A program made the translations under genes and the position numbers. Shown piece by piece: positions 7,852-15,735 of a DNA stretch of 64,000 nt (positions are counted from its first letter, which is position 1; every line of letters begins with the position of its first letter). The stretch is from Streptomyces sp. CB02261 (GTDB taxonomy: Bacteria; Actinomycetota; Actinomycetes; Streptomycetales; Streptomycetaceae), in contig NZ_LIVX01000007.1 of assembly GCF_001905665.1 (NCBI RefSeq), positions 310,001-374,000 of the forward strand, in the 5' to 3' direction. The notes beneath the pieces were generated by a model. It was not told the origin of the DNA. It made no database searches and saw nothing but the letters and a program-made list of their open reading frames with translations.

Positions 7852-7860
7852 CACAGCATC

Positions 7861-8003
7861 GGGGCGCCCGGTGCGCAGGCCGGGGATACTTCCACTGTCA
7901 ATGGGGCGGTCACGGGTTCGAATCCCGTCGAGGACTCAGGTCCTCGTAGCTCAGTGGCCAGAGCACCTTGTCTCCTCAGCCGACCTTGATCTCGGGCGCC
8001 CTC
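7861..8003 (+). ncRNA. Y-RNA-like small RNA 2 (YrlA type) with a circularly permuted tRNA-like module
   Basis: The base stem GGCGCCCG (7863-7870) pairs with CGGGCGCC (7993-8000). Its internal loop, GTGCGCA opposite GACCTTGATCT, matches RNA 1. The upper stem GGC-C-GGGGA pairs with TCCTC-A-GCC, again with a C.A mismatch. The loop holds a tRNA-like body in permuted order: an anticodon-like arm TTCCA-CTGTCAA-TGGGG, variable bases CGGTC, and a T arm ACGGG-TTCGAAT-CCCGT (7912-7928). Then come a 7-bp acceptor-like stem CGAGGAC/GTCCTCG closed by TCAG (7929-7946), TA, and a D arm GCTC-AGTGGCCA-GAGC (7949-7964). tRNA mimicry by YrlA RNAs is established; the details here are read from this sequence. Confidence 0.8.
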
Positions 8004-8013
8004 TGCTTTGCTT

Positions 8014-8031
8014 CCCCTCCACAGTGAGGGG
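8014..8031 (+). promoter_or_regulatory. Hairpin covering the Rsr ribosome-binding site
   Basis: CCCCTC (8014-8019) pairs with GAGGGG (8026-8031) across a 6-nt loop. GAGGGG is the only Shine-Dalgarno candidate for the ATG at 8041 (spacing 9), so the RBS is hidden in the hairpin. This may lower rsr translation or separate a Y-RNA 3' end from the mRNA. Confidence 0.5.
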
Positions 8032-8040
8032 CTCTTTCCC

Positions 8041-9696
8041 ATGACCCGCTTCAACATCCGCGGCGCCCGCCCGGCAGCCACCTCTCCCGTGGCCACGACC
8101 GGCGAGCGGACCCGCACCTTCGAGGGCGCGACCGGACACCTCCGCGACGCGAAGAGCGAGCTGTTCCTCCTCGCCGTCACCAACACCGTCGGCACCGACA
8201 CCTTCTACGAGAAGGCCGACGACCGTGACAACCGCTTCACCACACTGGTCCGCCGGCTCGCCGTCGAGGACCCGACCTGGACCGCCGGACTGCTGGCCTG
8301 GCTTCGTGGCGAGGGCAACATGCGGACCGCCGCCATCGTCGGGGCCGCCGAGTTCGTCCACGCCCGCCTCCAGGCCGAGAAGACGGCCGCCACCCCGCAG
8401 CCGGTGGCCGTGGACGGCGCCGTGCCGCACTCCAACCGGGCCGTCGTCGCCGCCGCGCTCCAGCGCGCGGACGAGCCCGGTGAGCTCCTGGGGTACTGGA
8501 CCACCCAGTACGGGCGCCGCATCCCGAAGCCGGTCAAGCGCGGCATCGAGGACGCCATCGGCCGCCTGTACACCGAGAAGGCCCTCCTGAAGTACGACAC
8601 CGCCTCCAAGGGCTTCCGCTTCGGCGACGTCATCGAGCTGGTCCACCCGGCACCGCGCGCCCCGTGGCAGGGCGATCTGTTCAAGCACGCGATCGACCGG
8701 CGCCACAACCGCGGCGAGGAGCCCCCGCTGTCCCTGCCCCTGCTCCGGACGCGGGCCGCGCTGGCCGAGTGGCCGCTGGAGGAGCGACGCCGTCTCCTCG
8801 TTCGCCCGGACGCCGCGGACACCCTGGCGCGCGCCGGGACGACGTGGGAGTCGCTGGCCGGCTGGCTCCAGGGCCCGATGGACAAGGCGGCCTGGGAGGC
8901 CGTCATCCCGTCGATGGGGCTCATGGCACTGGCCAGGAACCTGCGGAACTTCGACGAGGCCGGCGTCTCGGACGAGGTCGCCGCGGCGGTCGCGGCACGG
9001 TTCGCCGACCCGGAGCAGGTCCGCGCCTCGCGCATGTTCCCGTTCCGCTGGTGGGCCGCGTACAAGGCGGCGCCGTCGCTGCGGTGGGCCCACGCCCTCG
9101 AGCAGGCCATCGGCCACTCGCTCGCCCACGTGCCCGCGCTGAAGGGGCGGACGCTGATCCTGGTGGACCGGTCGCCGTCCATGTTCCCCGGGTACGGCTA
9201 CTCGACGCCGAACCGGTCCGACATCACGCTCGCCGAGCAGGCCGCTGTCTTCGGCTCGGCGCTGGCGGCCCGTGCCGAGAACCCGACACTGGTCGAGTTC
9301 GGGCAGACCTCGCGGGAGATGGCCGTGCCGAAGGGGGGCAGCATCCTGCGCCTGGTCGAGCAGTTCGGGCAGATCGGCGGCACGGACATCCCGTCGGCTG
9401 TGAAGAAGCACTTCGGTCGGCACGACCGGGTCGTCATCGTCACCGACGAGCAGACCCGCCCGGGCTGGCTGCCGTCGAACTGCCACGGCTACGGCGGCAT
9501 GCGCGAGACCCAGATCGACGACCTGATCCCGAAGACCGTGCCGGTCTACATGTGGAACATGGCGGGCTACAAGCCGGGGTCGATGCCCTCCGGCGGCAGC
9601 AACCGTCACGCCCTCGGCGGCCTGTCCGACGCGGCGTTCCGCATGATCCCCCTCCTGGACGCGGGCCGCGACGCCCGTTGGCCGTGGGAGCGGTAG
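8041..9696 (+). CDS. rsr: Ro60/TROVE-domain RNA-binding protein (Rsr)
   Basis: A protein of 551 residues with the TROVE domain in its N-terminal two thirds. Landmarks are FEGATGHLRDAKSELFLLAV near the start, FTTLVRRLAVEDPTWTAGL, EGNMRTAAIVGAAEF and WPLEERRRLLVRP. A C-terminal von Willebrand A domain follows, with a MIDAS-type DRSPS at residues 376-380. Ro60 homologues form a ring that binds misfolded RNAs and Y RNAs, and in bacteria they help exoribonucleases such as PNPase in RNA decay. Start at the ATG 8041 (MTRFNIRG), the first in-frame ATG after the two Y-RNA-like hairpins. Length and both domains are normal for the family. The upstream Y RNAs and this gene form one functional locus. Confidence 0.95.
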   Translation: MTRFNIRGARPAATSPVATTGERTRTFEGATGHLRDAKSELFLLAVTNTVGTDTFYEKADDRDNRFTTLVRRLAVEDPTWTAGLLAWLRGEGNMRTAAIVGAAEFVHARLQAEKTAATPQPVAVDGAVPHSNRAVVAAALQRADEPGELLGYWTTQYGRRIPKPVKRGIEDAIGRLYTEKALLKYDTASKGFRFGDVIELVHPAPRAPWQGDLFKHAIDRRHNRGEEPPLSLPLLRTRAALAEWPLEERRRLLVRPDAADTLARAGTTWESLAGWLQGPMDKAAWEAVIPSMGLMALARNLRNFDEAGVSDEVAAAVAARFADPEQVRASRMFPFRWWAAYKAAPSLRWAHALEQAIGHSLAHVPALKGRTLILVDRSPSMFPGYGYSTPNRSDITLAEQAAVFGSALAARAENPTLVEFGQTSREMAVPKGGSILRLVEQFGQIGGTDIPSAVKKHFGRHDRVVIVTDEQTRPGWLPSNCHGYGGMRETQIDDLIPKTVPVYMWNMAGYKPGSMPSGGSNRHALGGLSDAAFRMIPLLDAGRDARWPWER

Positions 9697-9804
9697 AAGA
9701 AGGCGCGCGGGCGGCGGCTCGGCGGCCCCCGGAACAGCGCGGGGGCGACCGACCGCGGCGGCAGGATGACGCCACGGGCGGTGGCGTGTCCGAAGTCGGT
9801 CGCG

Positions 9805-10200
9805 TCAGATGCTGAGTGCGTGTCCCGTTGTCGAGTCGACGTGTTCCGGGATCTCATCGTGGCGATCGCCCACGGTAGGTGTCCCGGTGGGCTCGAACAT
9901 GAGGATCGCGGCGCCGGACGGAGCGTACGGCTTGTGCTCTGTGCCTCGGGGGACGGTGAAGGCCGACCCCCGAGGCAGCAGGACCGTGCGCTCCCCGCCG
10001 GGCTCGCGCAGGGAGATGCGCAGCTCGCCGTCGAGTACGAGGAAGAACTCGTCGGTGTCGTCGTGCACGTGCCAGATGTGCTCGCCCTCGACCTTGGCGA
10101 CGCGGACGTCGTAGTCGTTGACGTGCGTGACGATGCGGGGGCTCCACAAGGCATCGAAGGAGGCCAGAGCCTTGCTGAGGGAGATGGGTTCGCTGCTCAT
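9805..10200 (-). CDS. Small single-domain cupin protein
   Basis: A protein of 131 residues made almost entirely of one cupin barrel. Cupin motif 1 reads HIWHVHDDTDEFFLVLDGEL, with His residues and Glu as metal ligands, and motif 2 is PRGTEHKPYAPSG. It starts with MSSEPISLSKALASFDALWS. Proteins like this are metal-binding isomerases, dioxygenases or sensors; the substrate cannot be told. It is divergent from a GlxA-type AraC regulator 52 bases away, so regulation by that protein is a reasonable inference. Confidence 0.85.
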   Translation of the reverse strand: MSSEPISLSKALASFDALWSPRIVTHVNDYDVRVAKVEGEHIWHVHDDTDEFFLVLDGELRISLREPGGERTVLLPRGSAFTVPRGTEHKPYAPSGAAILMFEPTGTPTVGDRHDEIPEHVDSTTGHALSI

Positions 10201-10252
10201 GGGCTCATCCTGGGCCGTTTCGCTCGATCGCCGCGAGTGCTAGGAATCGCAC

Positions 10253-11290
10253 ATGGCGAAAGAATCCTCGCAGGCGGCTCGCGCGGCTGACGCGGCTGAC
10301 GCGGCTCACGTGGCTCACGTGGCTCACGCGGCGGGGGTGCACCGTGTCGTCGTGATCGTGGACGCGAACTCCAACCCCTTCGAGCTCGGCTGCGCGACCG
10401 AGGTCTTCGGTTTGCGCCGACCGGAGATCGGCCGTGATCTCTACGACTTCAAGCTCTGTTCCCCCGATCCCAGCACCCTGATGCGGGACGGATTCTTCAC
10501 GCTCACGGGAGTCGCCGACCTGGAAGCGGCCGACGCGGCGGACACCTTGATCGTCCCCAACCGCCCGGACATCGAAGTGCCCCGCCGTCCCGCCGTGCTC
10601 GATGCCGTCCGCCGGGCACACGCCCGAGGTGCGCGCCTGGTCGGCTTCTGCAGCGGCGCCTTCACACTGGCCGAGGCCGGAGTCCTCGACGGGCGCCGAG
10701 CCACCGCGCACTGGCAATGGGCGGATTCCTTCCGGGCCCGTTTCCCCTCTGTCCGGCTCGAAGCGGACGTGCTGTTCGTGGATGACGGTGACATCCTCAC
10801 CGCGGCAGGCAGTGCGGCCGCCCTGGATCTCGGGCTGCATATCGTCCGTCGCGACCACGGCGCGGAGGTCGCCAACTCCGTGAGCCGACGGCTGGTCTTC
10901 GCGGCGCACCGGGACGGTGGGCAGCGGCAGTTCGTGGAGCGTCCCATGCCCGACCTGCCGGACGAGTCCTTGACACCTGTCCTGGCCTGGGCCCAGGAAC
11001 GGCTGGACTCACCGCTCACCGTGTCCGGCCTCGCGGCGCGTGCGGCGGTCAGTCCGGCGACGCTGCATCGCCGCTTCCAGGCACAGCTGGGCACGACGCC
11101 GCTCGCGTGGCTGACGGGGGAACGGCTCGCTCTGGCATGCCGGTTGATCGAGCGAGGCGAGTCCCGGTTCGAGGTGGTCGCGCGACGCAGCGGGCTTGGC
11201 ACCGCTGCCAATCTGCGCAGGCTGATGCGCCGCGAGACCGGCATCACACCGTCGGCCTACAAGCGCCGGTTCGGTCCGGAGGCGAAGTGA
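10253..11290 (+). CDS. GlxA-family AraC-type regulator (DJ-1/PfpI domain plus HTH)
   Basis: A protein of 345 residues. Residues ~28-195 are a DJ-1/PfpI-like domain (VVVIVDANSNPFELGCATEV, then VGFCSGAFTLAEAGVLDGRR with the nucleophile-elbow Cys, and TAHWQWAD). The C-terminus is an AraC double HTH (LTVSGLAARAAVSPATLHRR, then FEVVARRSGLGTAANLRRLM). GlxA-type regulators usually sense a small molecule and control a neighbouring enzyme gene; the divergent cupin is the obvious candidate. The N-terminus carries an unusual AADAADAAHVAHVAHAA stretch from 9-bp tandem repeats. An internal GTG after the repeats could be the older start, but no better Shine-Dalgarno is seen there. Confidence 0.9.
   Translation: MAKESSQAARAADAADAAHVAHVAHAAGVHRVVVIVDANSNPFELGCATEVFGLRRPEIGRDLYDFKLCSPDPSTLMRDGFFTLTGVADLEAADAADTLIVPNRPDIEVPRRPAVLDAVRRAHARGARLVGFCSGAFTLAEAGVLDGRRATAHWQWADSFRARFPSVRLEADVLFVDDGDILTAAGSAAALDLGLHIVRRDHGAEVANSVSRRLVFAAHRDGGQRQFVERPMPDLPDESLTPVLAWAQERLDSPLTVSGLAARAAVSPATLHRRFQAQLGTTPLAWLTGERLALACRLIERGESRFEVVARRSGLGTAANLRRLMRRETGITPSAYKRRFGPEAK
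10283..10327 (+). repeat. Five 9-bp tandem repeats in the N-terminus of the AraC-type gene
   Basis: The units are gcggctgac x2, gcggctcac, and gtggctcac x2, back to back. Nine bases keep the frame, so copy changes would lengthen or shorten a small Ala/Asp/His/Val arm before the sensor domain. Confidence 0.8.
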
Positions 11291-11662
11291 CGGCGGGCAT
11301 CTCCTGCGATGAGGGCGGAATGGCGGCACTCATGCAGGTCCCAGCCGGTCCGGGCCGGGCACGGCGGTGTGCTCGTTTAGTAGGGCGCGGGGCCCTGCCG
11401 CTTCGACCGGGGAGGGGCGGGCCGGGCCGGGGCGGTGTCCGGGCACACCTCGCGCGGGCTGACGACCTCCCCGGGCCGGGGCGGCGGTGGGTGACGTACA
11501 CCGGTCTGCGGGAACGGCCGCGCAGCAGGCGCGGCGGCAGCCGGGCAGTGCCCCAGGGGGGTCGGCGCAGCTGACACGCTCGCGCCGGCACGGCGTCTGT
11601 GCTCGCTGAGGGGCGGCGAAAATGGGTCGAGCCCCAACACCTTGCTACTCGATCATGTGTTC
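11291..11662. other. Gene-free stretch between the AraC-type gene and the DUF6584-like gene
   Basis: About 370 bases. The open frames here give low-complexity Arg/Pro/Gly-rich peptides with no recognisable domain. I see no convincing gene, repeat or strong hairpin. It probably holds the promoter of the gene starting at 11663. Confidence 0.5.
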
Positions 11663-12184
11663 ATGTCTCAGCTGAACACCCTTGCCCGAGTGGACGCCGA
11701 TCTCGCCTCCGGGCGGATACCGATGGCGCGGCAGCGGTTGCGCGGACTGGTCTCGTCGTACCCGCGCGACCTGACGCTGCGCCGCCGGCTCGCCGAGGTC
11801 TACCGGATGTACGGGGACGCGGCGGAGGCGGGACGCTGGATGTACCTCGAAGAGGACCGGACCGCCGAGGAGACGGCCGCCTTCGAGGCGCGGTACAAGT
11901 CCCCCGGACGGCGGATGAAGGCCCTCGCCTGGCGCGGCCCCGAGACGCTGGCCGGCACCACCTTCGCCGAGGAACAACTGGTCACCGTGCGGACCGCCTG
12001 CGCCGAACTGCTCGGGCGCCCGGTCGACTGGGACACCCCGGCGTCCTACGAGGCGGCCGAGAGGACCGAGCCGGACACCAAGGGGTGGTCCCTTGGCGGT
12101 GTCGTCGTGGGCGGTGGCATTTTCGTGGGGGTCGTCGGGCACGTGTGGCTCTGGGTACTCGGCGTGATGTCTCTCTTCGACTAG
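11663..12184 (+). CDS. DUF6584-like protein with a C-terminal membrane segment
   Basis: A protein of 173 residues. The first ~75 form a helical, TPR-like repeat unit (ARVDADLASGRIPMARQRLR, RDLTLRRRLAEVYRMYGD, AAEAGRWMYL) followed by EEDRTAEETAAFEARY. Such openings occur in the actinobacterial DUF6584 family, of unknown function. The last ~25 residues (GGVVVGGGIFVGVVGHVWLW) are a probable membrane helix. I chose the ATG at 11663; no strong Shine-Dalgarno precedes it, so the start is less certain than the reading frame. It stands alone on the plus strand. Confidence 0.7.
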   Translation: MSQLNTLARVDADLASGRIPMARQRLRGLVSSYPRDLTLRRRLAEVYRMYGDAAEAGRWMYLEEDRTAEETAAFEARYKSPGRRMKALAWRGPETLAGTTFAEEQLVTVRTACAELLGRPVDWDTPASYEAAERTEPDTKGWSLGGVVVGGGIFVGVVGHVWLWVLGVMSLFD

Positions 12185-12602
12185 GGGGCGTCTTGAGCCG
12201 GGGGCGGCGCATTCGGTCGTGCCGCTCGCCTCCGCCGCCTCGCGCCCCGATTCGGGGGGCAGGCTCGGGCGTAGGCCTGTTGCCACGCTCACTCACGCAC
12301 TCGACGCCCTGGTGGATCTCGTCTTCGGTGAACTCCCGATGTCTCGCCTCACGGCCGAAGCCCACACCGACATCGGGCCCGCGCCGGCCATCCTCGCCGA
12401 GTCAGGCGTCACCCAGGAAGGGATCAGCCCGCCTGCCTCCACCGCGGCCGACGCTACGACCTGGCTGTGTTCTCGCTTCTCCGCCCCGAGTGGGACGAGC
12501 TGAACCGTCCTTGCGCGCGGGACGCCTGACAGGTCGGGGCACCGGGGCCTGCCCGATGGGCCCGCACGGTGGGCTCGGGTGCGGCTCCTAAGCTGTGACG
12601 CT
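12185..12602. other. Gene-free stretch with weak coding-like remnants
   Basis: About 418 bases. A plus-strand frame at 12219-12503 encodes peptides such as HALDALVDLVFGELPMSRL, but it has no Shine-Dalgarno and no family I can name. It may be a remnant; I do not call a gene here. Confidence 0.4.
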
Positions 12603-13124
12603 ATGAAGAGCCGGCTCACCCATGAGGCCAGTACCTTCATCAATTTCCGGGACTACAAGTTCCAGGAGTCGGGGTCGCACGGCTACAGGTGGGTCGACAT
12701 CAAGCATCTGCGGCTCCCCGGGGAGTCCGTCGAGGCTCGGGAACTACTTGCGGCACTCATCGGGCATGAGCAGTTCCGGGACGACTACGCGGGCGGTGGA
12801 GTCCTGCCGGAGGGGTCCAGGCACGGCCCGTATTGGCTGACGTCGGTGACCTCTGATGCCTACGAAGCCGTCAGTCGGGAGAAGAGTGCGCACGTCCTGT
12901 GGGGGTGGGCGGACCAGTTCGGGGACGTGCCCGCCGAGCTGGAGGCGGATCTGCGGCAAGAGGTGTTCGACCGCCTGGTCGTGGCCGACAACATCTACTA
13001 CCTGAACGAGCTCGAGGATGAGGCCATTCATGACTGGGGGCGTGTGCACGAGGACTTCCACGAATTCGTGCTCATCGACCGCTCAGCTGGACGGATAACG
13101 CTCCTCGTCGCGGCCGACGACTGA
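12603..13124 (+). CDS. Hypothetical protein, 173 residues
   Basis: Starts MKSRLTHEASTFINFRDYKF and contains acidic, Trp/Tyr-rich segments such as EKSAHVLWGWADQFGDVPA, DNIYYLNELEDEAIHDWG and EDFHEFVLIDRS. There is no signal peptide or membrane helix, so it is probably cytosolic. Amino-acid composition is balanced and the third-position G+C is lower than in its neighbours, which hints at acquired DNA. I do not recognise the family. The start at 12603 is the first ATG of the frame with sensible N-terminal sequence. Single gene, followed by the TetR locus on the same strand. Confidence 0.7.
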   Translation: MKSRLTHEASTFINFRDYKFQESGSHGYRWVDIKHLRLPGESVEARELLAALIGHEQFRDDYAGGGVLPEGSRHGPYWLTSVTSDAYEAVSREKSAHVLWGWADQFGDVPAELEADLRQEVFDRLVVADNIYYLNELEDEAIHDWGRVHEDFHEFVLIDRSAGRITLLVAADD

Positions 13125-13173
13125 GCCGATCGGCATAGCTGAGGAGAGACTCCATGTTCATTGAGCCCCTTGA

Positions 13174-13201
13174 TTACCCTACGGGTCGACCCGTAGGGTA
13201 A
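13174..13201. promoter_or_regulatory. Perfect 28-bp palindrome, operator of the TetR gene
   Basis: TTACCCTACGGGTC and its exact reverse complement GACCCGTAGGGTAA are joined without a spacer (14 + 14 bp), ending 5 bases before the ATG of a TetR-family gene. Position and perfect dyad symmetry strongly suggest the autoregulatory operator, also controlling the downstream membrane protein gene. Confidence 0.85.
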
Positions 13202-13206
13202 ATGTC

Positions 13207-13794
13207 ATGAGCTCCACTCAGCCCTCCAGGGGGCGTCCCAGGGATCCCCGGTCGCACGAGGCGATCATCGGCGCGGCGGCAGAGCTGGTGGCCGAGGTCG
13301 GCTATGCGGCGACGTCGATAGGAGCGGTGGCCACGCGGGCCGGTGTCGGCAAGGACACGATCTACCGACGGTGGTCGGGCAAACCGGAGTTGGTCTACGA
13401 AGCCGTCTTCACGGCCACCGATGATGCCCCGCCCCCGGACACCGGAACACTGGCCGGCGATCTGACCGTGCTGCTCCAGAGCCTGATCGACGAGTTCCGC
13501 GCGCCCGCCGCCGCGGCCGCTCTCCCGGGACTGCTCGCCGACTTCGCAGCCGATCCGGAACTGAAGGCACGCATCCGCGGCGACTTCCTGGCCCCGTCCA
13601 AGGAACGGCTGCTGGGCGTCTTCGAACGCGCTGTTCTGCGTGGGGAGATCGCGGCGGAAACACCCGTGGACCTGGTCCTGGACACACTGGCAGGAGCCGT
13701 CTTCTTCCACGTAGGACTGGTCGGGGAGCGCCCTGACCCGCAGCTGGCCGAACTGTTGGCCGCGGTCGTGGCCAAGGGAATCGAGGTCCGATGA
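13207..13794 (+). CDS. TetR/AcrR-family repressor
   Basis: A protein of 195 residues. Its N-terminal HTH reads AIIGAAAELVAEVGYAATSI, then AVATRAGVGKDTIYRRWSGK, canonical for TetR. The C-terminal ~130 residues form a ligand-binding helical domain ending in LVLDTLAGAVFFHVGLVG, close to the C-terminal type seen in AcrR-like regulators. A perfect palindrome overlaps its promoter, so autorepression is expected. The stop overlaps the ATG of a small membrane protein gene (ATGA), the likely regulated target. Confidence 0.93.
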   Translation: MSSTQPSRGRPRDPRSHEAIIGAAAELVAEVGYAATSIGAVATRAGVGKDTIYRRWSGKPELVYEAVFTATDDAPPPDTGTLAGDLTVLLQSLIDEFRAPAAAAALPGLLADFAADPELKARIRGDFLAPSKERLLGVFERAVLRGEIAAETPVDLVLDTLAGAVFFHVGLVGERPDPQLAELLAAVVAKGIEVR

Positions 13795-14171
13795 ACGCCT
13801 GGCTACTTGCAGCAGGGATCACCACACTCGGCGTGGCCGCGGTGCATGTCGTCGGCGGCCACCGCGACGTGGTGCGCCCGCTGCTCTCCAGCGGGCTCGC
13901 GGACGAACCCAAGCGCGTCCTGCACGCCGTGTGGCACATGGTGAGCGGCGACCTGGTGCTCTCCGGACTCGCGCTGCTCTACGTCTCCCTGGCGGACGGT
14001 ACGCCGGGTGCCGGCCTGGTGGCGTGGTTCGTGGCCGCGCACTTCCTCGCATACGCGGCGGCCTTCTTGGTCATCACGCTCTCCGTCGGCTGGCCCAGAC
14101 CGCTCCTGCGCCTCCCGCAGTGGATTCTGCTGCTGCCGGTCGCGGTACTGGCAGCGGCGGGCGCCGCGTAA
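13791..14171 (+). CDS. Small four-helix membrane protein
   Basis: A protein of 126 residues with four hydrophobic helices: LAAGITTLGVAAVHVVGG, LVLSGLALLYVSLA, LVAWFVAAHFLAYAAAFLVI and WILLLPVAVLAAAG. Conserved-looking His and Arg residues lie near the first loop (HVVGGHRDVVRPLL). Coupled to the TetR gene by a 4-bp overlap, so it should be controlled by that repressor. I do not recognise a characterised family; export or sensing of the TetR ligand is possible but unproven. Confidence 0.85.
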   Translation: MNAWLLAAGITTLGVAAVHVVGGHRDVVRPLLSSGLADEPKRVLHAVWHMVSGDLVLSGLALLYVSLADGTPGAGLVAWFVAAHFLAYAAAFLVITLSVGWPRPLLRLPQWILLLPVAVLAAAGAA

Positions 14172-14295
14172 CGCCGAGGTCCCGGCCGGACGCCGACGGC
14201 CTGCCGGCAGCCGGCCTCCTCGGCCCTCGGCGTCTACGCGCCCGCAGGCCGGCCAGGAGTGTCGTAATTCGTGGATGGCCGATCGAGCTGGGCGT

Positions 14296-14781
14296 TCAAC
14301 CTCTGGCGTCCGCCGCGGTGCGCAGTCGATCGCTCGGGCAGAGGAAGAAAAGTTCGGGGTCTCCTTCGTCGAGGCCGTGGAGCAGGCCGGCCGGGCGCCA
14401 GTGGGCGCGGCGTAGCAGATTCTGCATGGGGTGGTTGGAGACGTTGGTCGAGGTGAAGAGCTTCGCCGTAGCGCATGTGGCCTCGATCGCCGTGAGGAGT
14501 TGTGCTCCGACACCGCGTCGGCGGGCATGGGCGGCGACCATCAGCATCGTGACGAAGCCCTGCTCGAAGAAGGTGTACTCCAACACGCTGTACCCCACGG
14601 GTCCCGACGCGTCGCGGGCCACGAGGACCACTCCATGCTCGCACCAGCGCCGGATGGCTTCCCGTCGGGCGAGGTCGCCTGCTGCCGCGACGGCATCGAT
14701 CTCGGCCAGCGCCGCCCAGTCCGACAGGTCGGCGCGGTCCACTCGGAGTCCAGTGAGGTTCTCGAAGTCCATGCGGAGCAT
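14296..14781 (-). CDS. GNAT-family N-acetyltransferase
   Basis: A protein of about 161 residues from the ATG at 14781 (MLRMDFENLTGLRVDRADLS). The acetyl-CoA binding loop ARRRGVGAQLLTAIE follows a beta strand (FFEQGFVTMLMVAAHA), and NHPMQNLLRRAHWRPAG fits the C-terminal GNAT strand and helix. Substrate unknown. Longer N-terminal extensions to 14877 are open but Pro-rich and unlike the family. No clear Shine-Dalgarno was seen, so 14772 (MDFEN) is an alternative start. Single gene on the minus strand. Confidence 0.85.
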   Translation of the reverse strand: MLRMDFENLTGLRVDRADLSDWAALAEIDAVAAAGDLARREAIRRWCEHGVVLVARDASGPVGYSVLEYTFFEQGFVTMLMVAAHARRRGVGAQLLTAIEATCATAKLFTSTNVSNHPMQNLLRRAHWRPAGLLHGLDEGDPELFFLCPSDRLRTAADARG

Positions 14782-14998
14782 CGTGGCAGCGCATGGGCGG
14801 GGGCACTCGCCTTGTTGGGGATGGGCCGGGGGCGGCGTCGGCGTTTCGCGGTTGTGGTCGTCCGCCCAGGCCATCAACGAGCTGCTGATGGTGCGCTGTT
14901 GACTCCGCTCGACCTTCGGATCTCGTCAGTGCAGGCCTGCGGAGCGTTTCTCCGACAGTGGGCCGCTTCTGATTACGGCTTCTCCGCACGGCTTCTGA

Positions 14999-15436
14999 TC
15001 ACGCGGGAGGCGAGAGCTGTTCGCGCACCCATGCAGGATCGGGATTGGTGTGGGGCCGGCCGGCCACGATGACCGTGGGCACGGTCTCGTTGCCGTCGTT
15101 GGCCGCCCTCGCCGCCGCGGCTCCCGCCGGGTCCCGCCAGATGTCGACCCAGTGCAGGTGGCGGGCACTGCGGCCCAGCCGGATGCGCAGTCGTATGCAG
15201 TACGTGCAGCCCGGCCGCCACAGGACGACGGGCCGGCCGTCGGCCGCGCTGCGGCGATGTGCCTCCAACGCGCCGATCGGCCTCGGGAAGATCAGGGGTG
15301 AGTGCACGCCCGCGATCGCCAGAAACACGAGCAGGAGCACCACGGCGGTGGCGGGGCTCCCTGAGACGGCCAGCCCCGTCGCGGCGACTGAGCCGCAGAG
15401 CACGAGCAGTCCGGGCAGCTTCCAGGCGCGCGTCAT
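14999..15436 (-). CDS. Membrane-anchored glutaredoxin/mycoredoxin-like protein
   Basis: A protein of 145 residues. Two hydrophobic helices lie at about 7-25 and 30-45 (LLVLCGSVAATGLAVSG, AVVLLLVFLAIAGV). A soluble thioredoxin-fold domain follows, with the redox motif CTYC in VVLWRPGCTYCIRLRIRLG, then WVDIWRDP, and the cis-Pro region NETVPTVIVAG. That is the pattern of actinobacterial mycoredoxin-like proteins, which reduce mycothiol mixed disulfides. The membrane anchor suggests a redox role at the inner membrane face. Start at the ATG 15436; the gene stands alone. Confidence 0.88.
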   Translation of the reverse strand: MTRAWKLPGLLVLCGSVAATGLAVSGSPATAVVLLLVFLAIAGVHSPLIFPRPIGALEAHRRSAADGRPVVLWRPGCTYCIRLRIRLGRSARHLHWVDIWRDPAGAAAARAANDGNETVPTVIVAGRPHTNPDPAWVREQLSPPA

Positions 15437-15735
15437 GGTGACGAAGGCTATCGATGAGTCGAATGCCTTCTCGGACTGGGGCCCACCAGCAGTTCGTCGG
15501 GCACGCGGGCGGCGCCCCTCGTGGTCATGTGTTCCGTCAGGGAATCGTGTGCGTACGGGCTCACTTGCCGTGCGGTGCGGTCCGGCGGCCTGGCTCGGTC
15601 ATCGGGGGGCCTCACGCGCTGGCGTAGGCCGGACGGCCCCAGGTGGAGCTACGTGCTCGTGTCGAGTGGGTGAGGGGCGCGGGCCTGGCGGAGGGGCAGC
15701 TCCGTCGCTCGGGCAGGACGGCGCACAGTACGGGT

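Noticed and set aside
7887..7972. A normal tRNA gene, because of GGTTCGAATCC and a D-arm-like GCTCAGTGG.
   Set aside because: Arms are in permuted order with the acceptor stem closed by a 4-nt loop, and no linear cloverleaf or CCA end can be formed; it is part of the Y-RNA-like element.
12219..12503. A 94-codon plus-strand gene.
   Set aside because: No Shine-Dalgarno, no family, poor codon pattern at the ends; at most a remnant.
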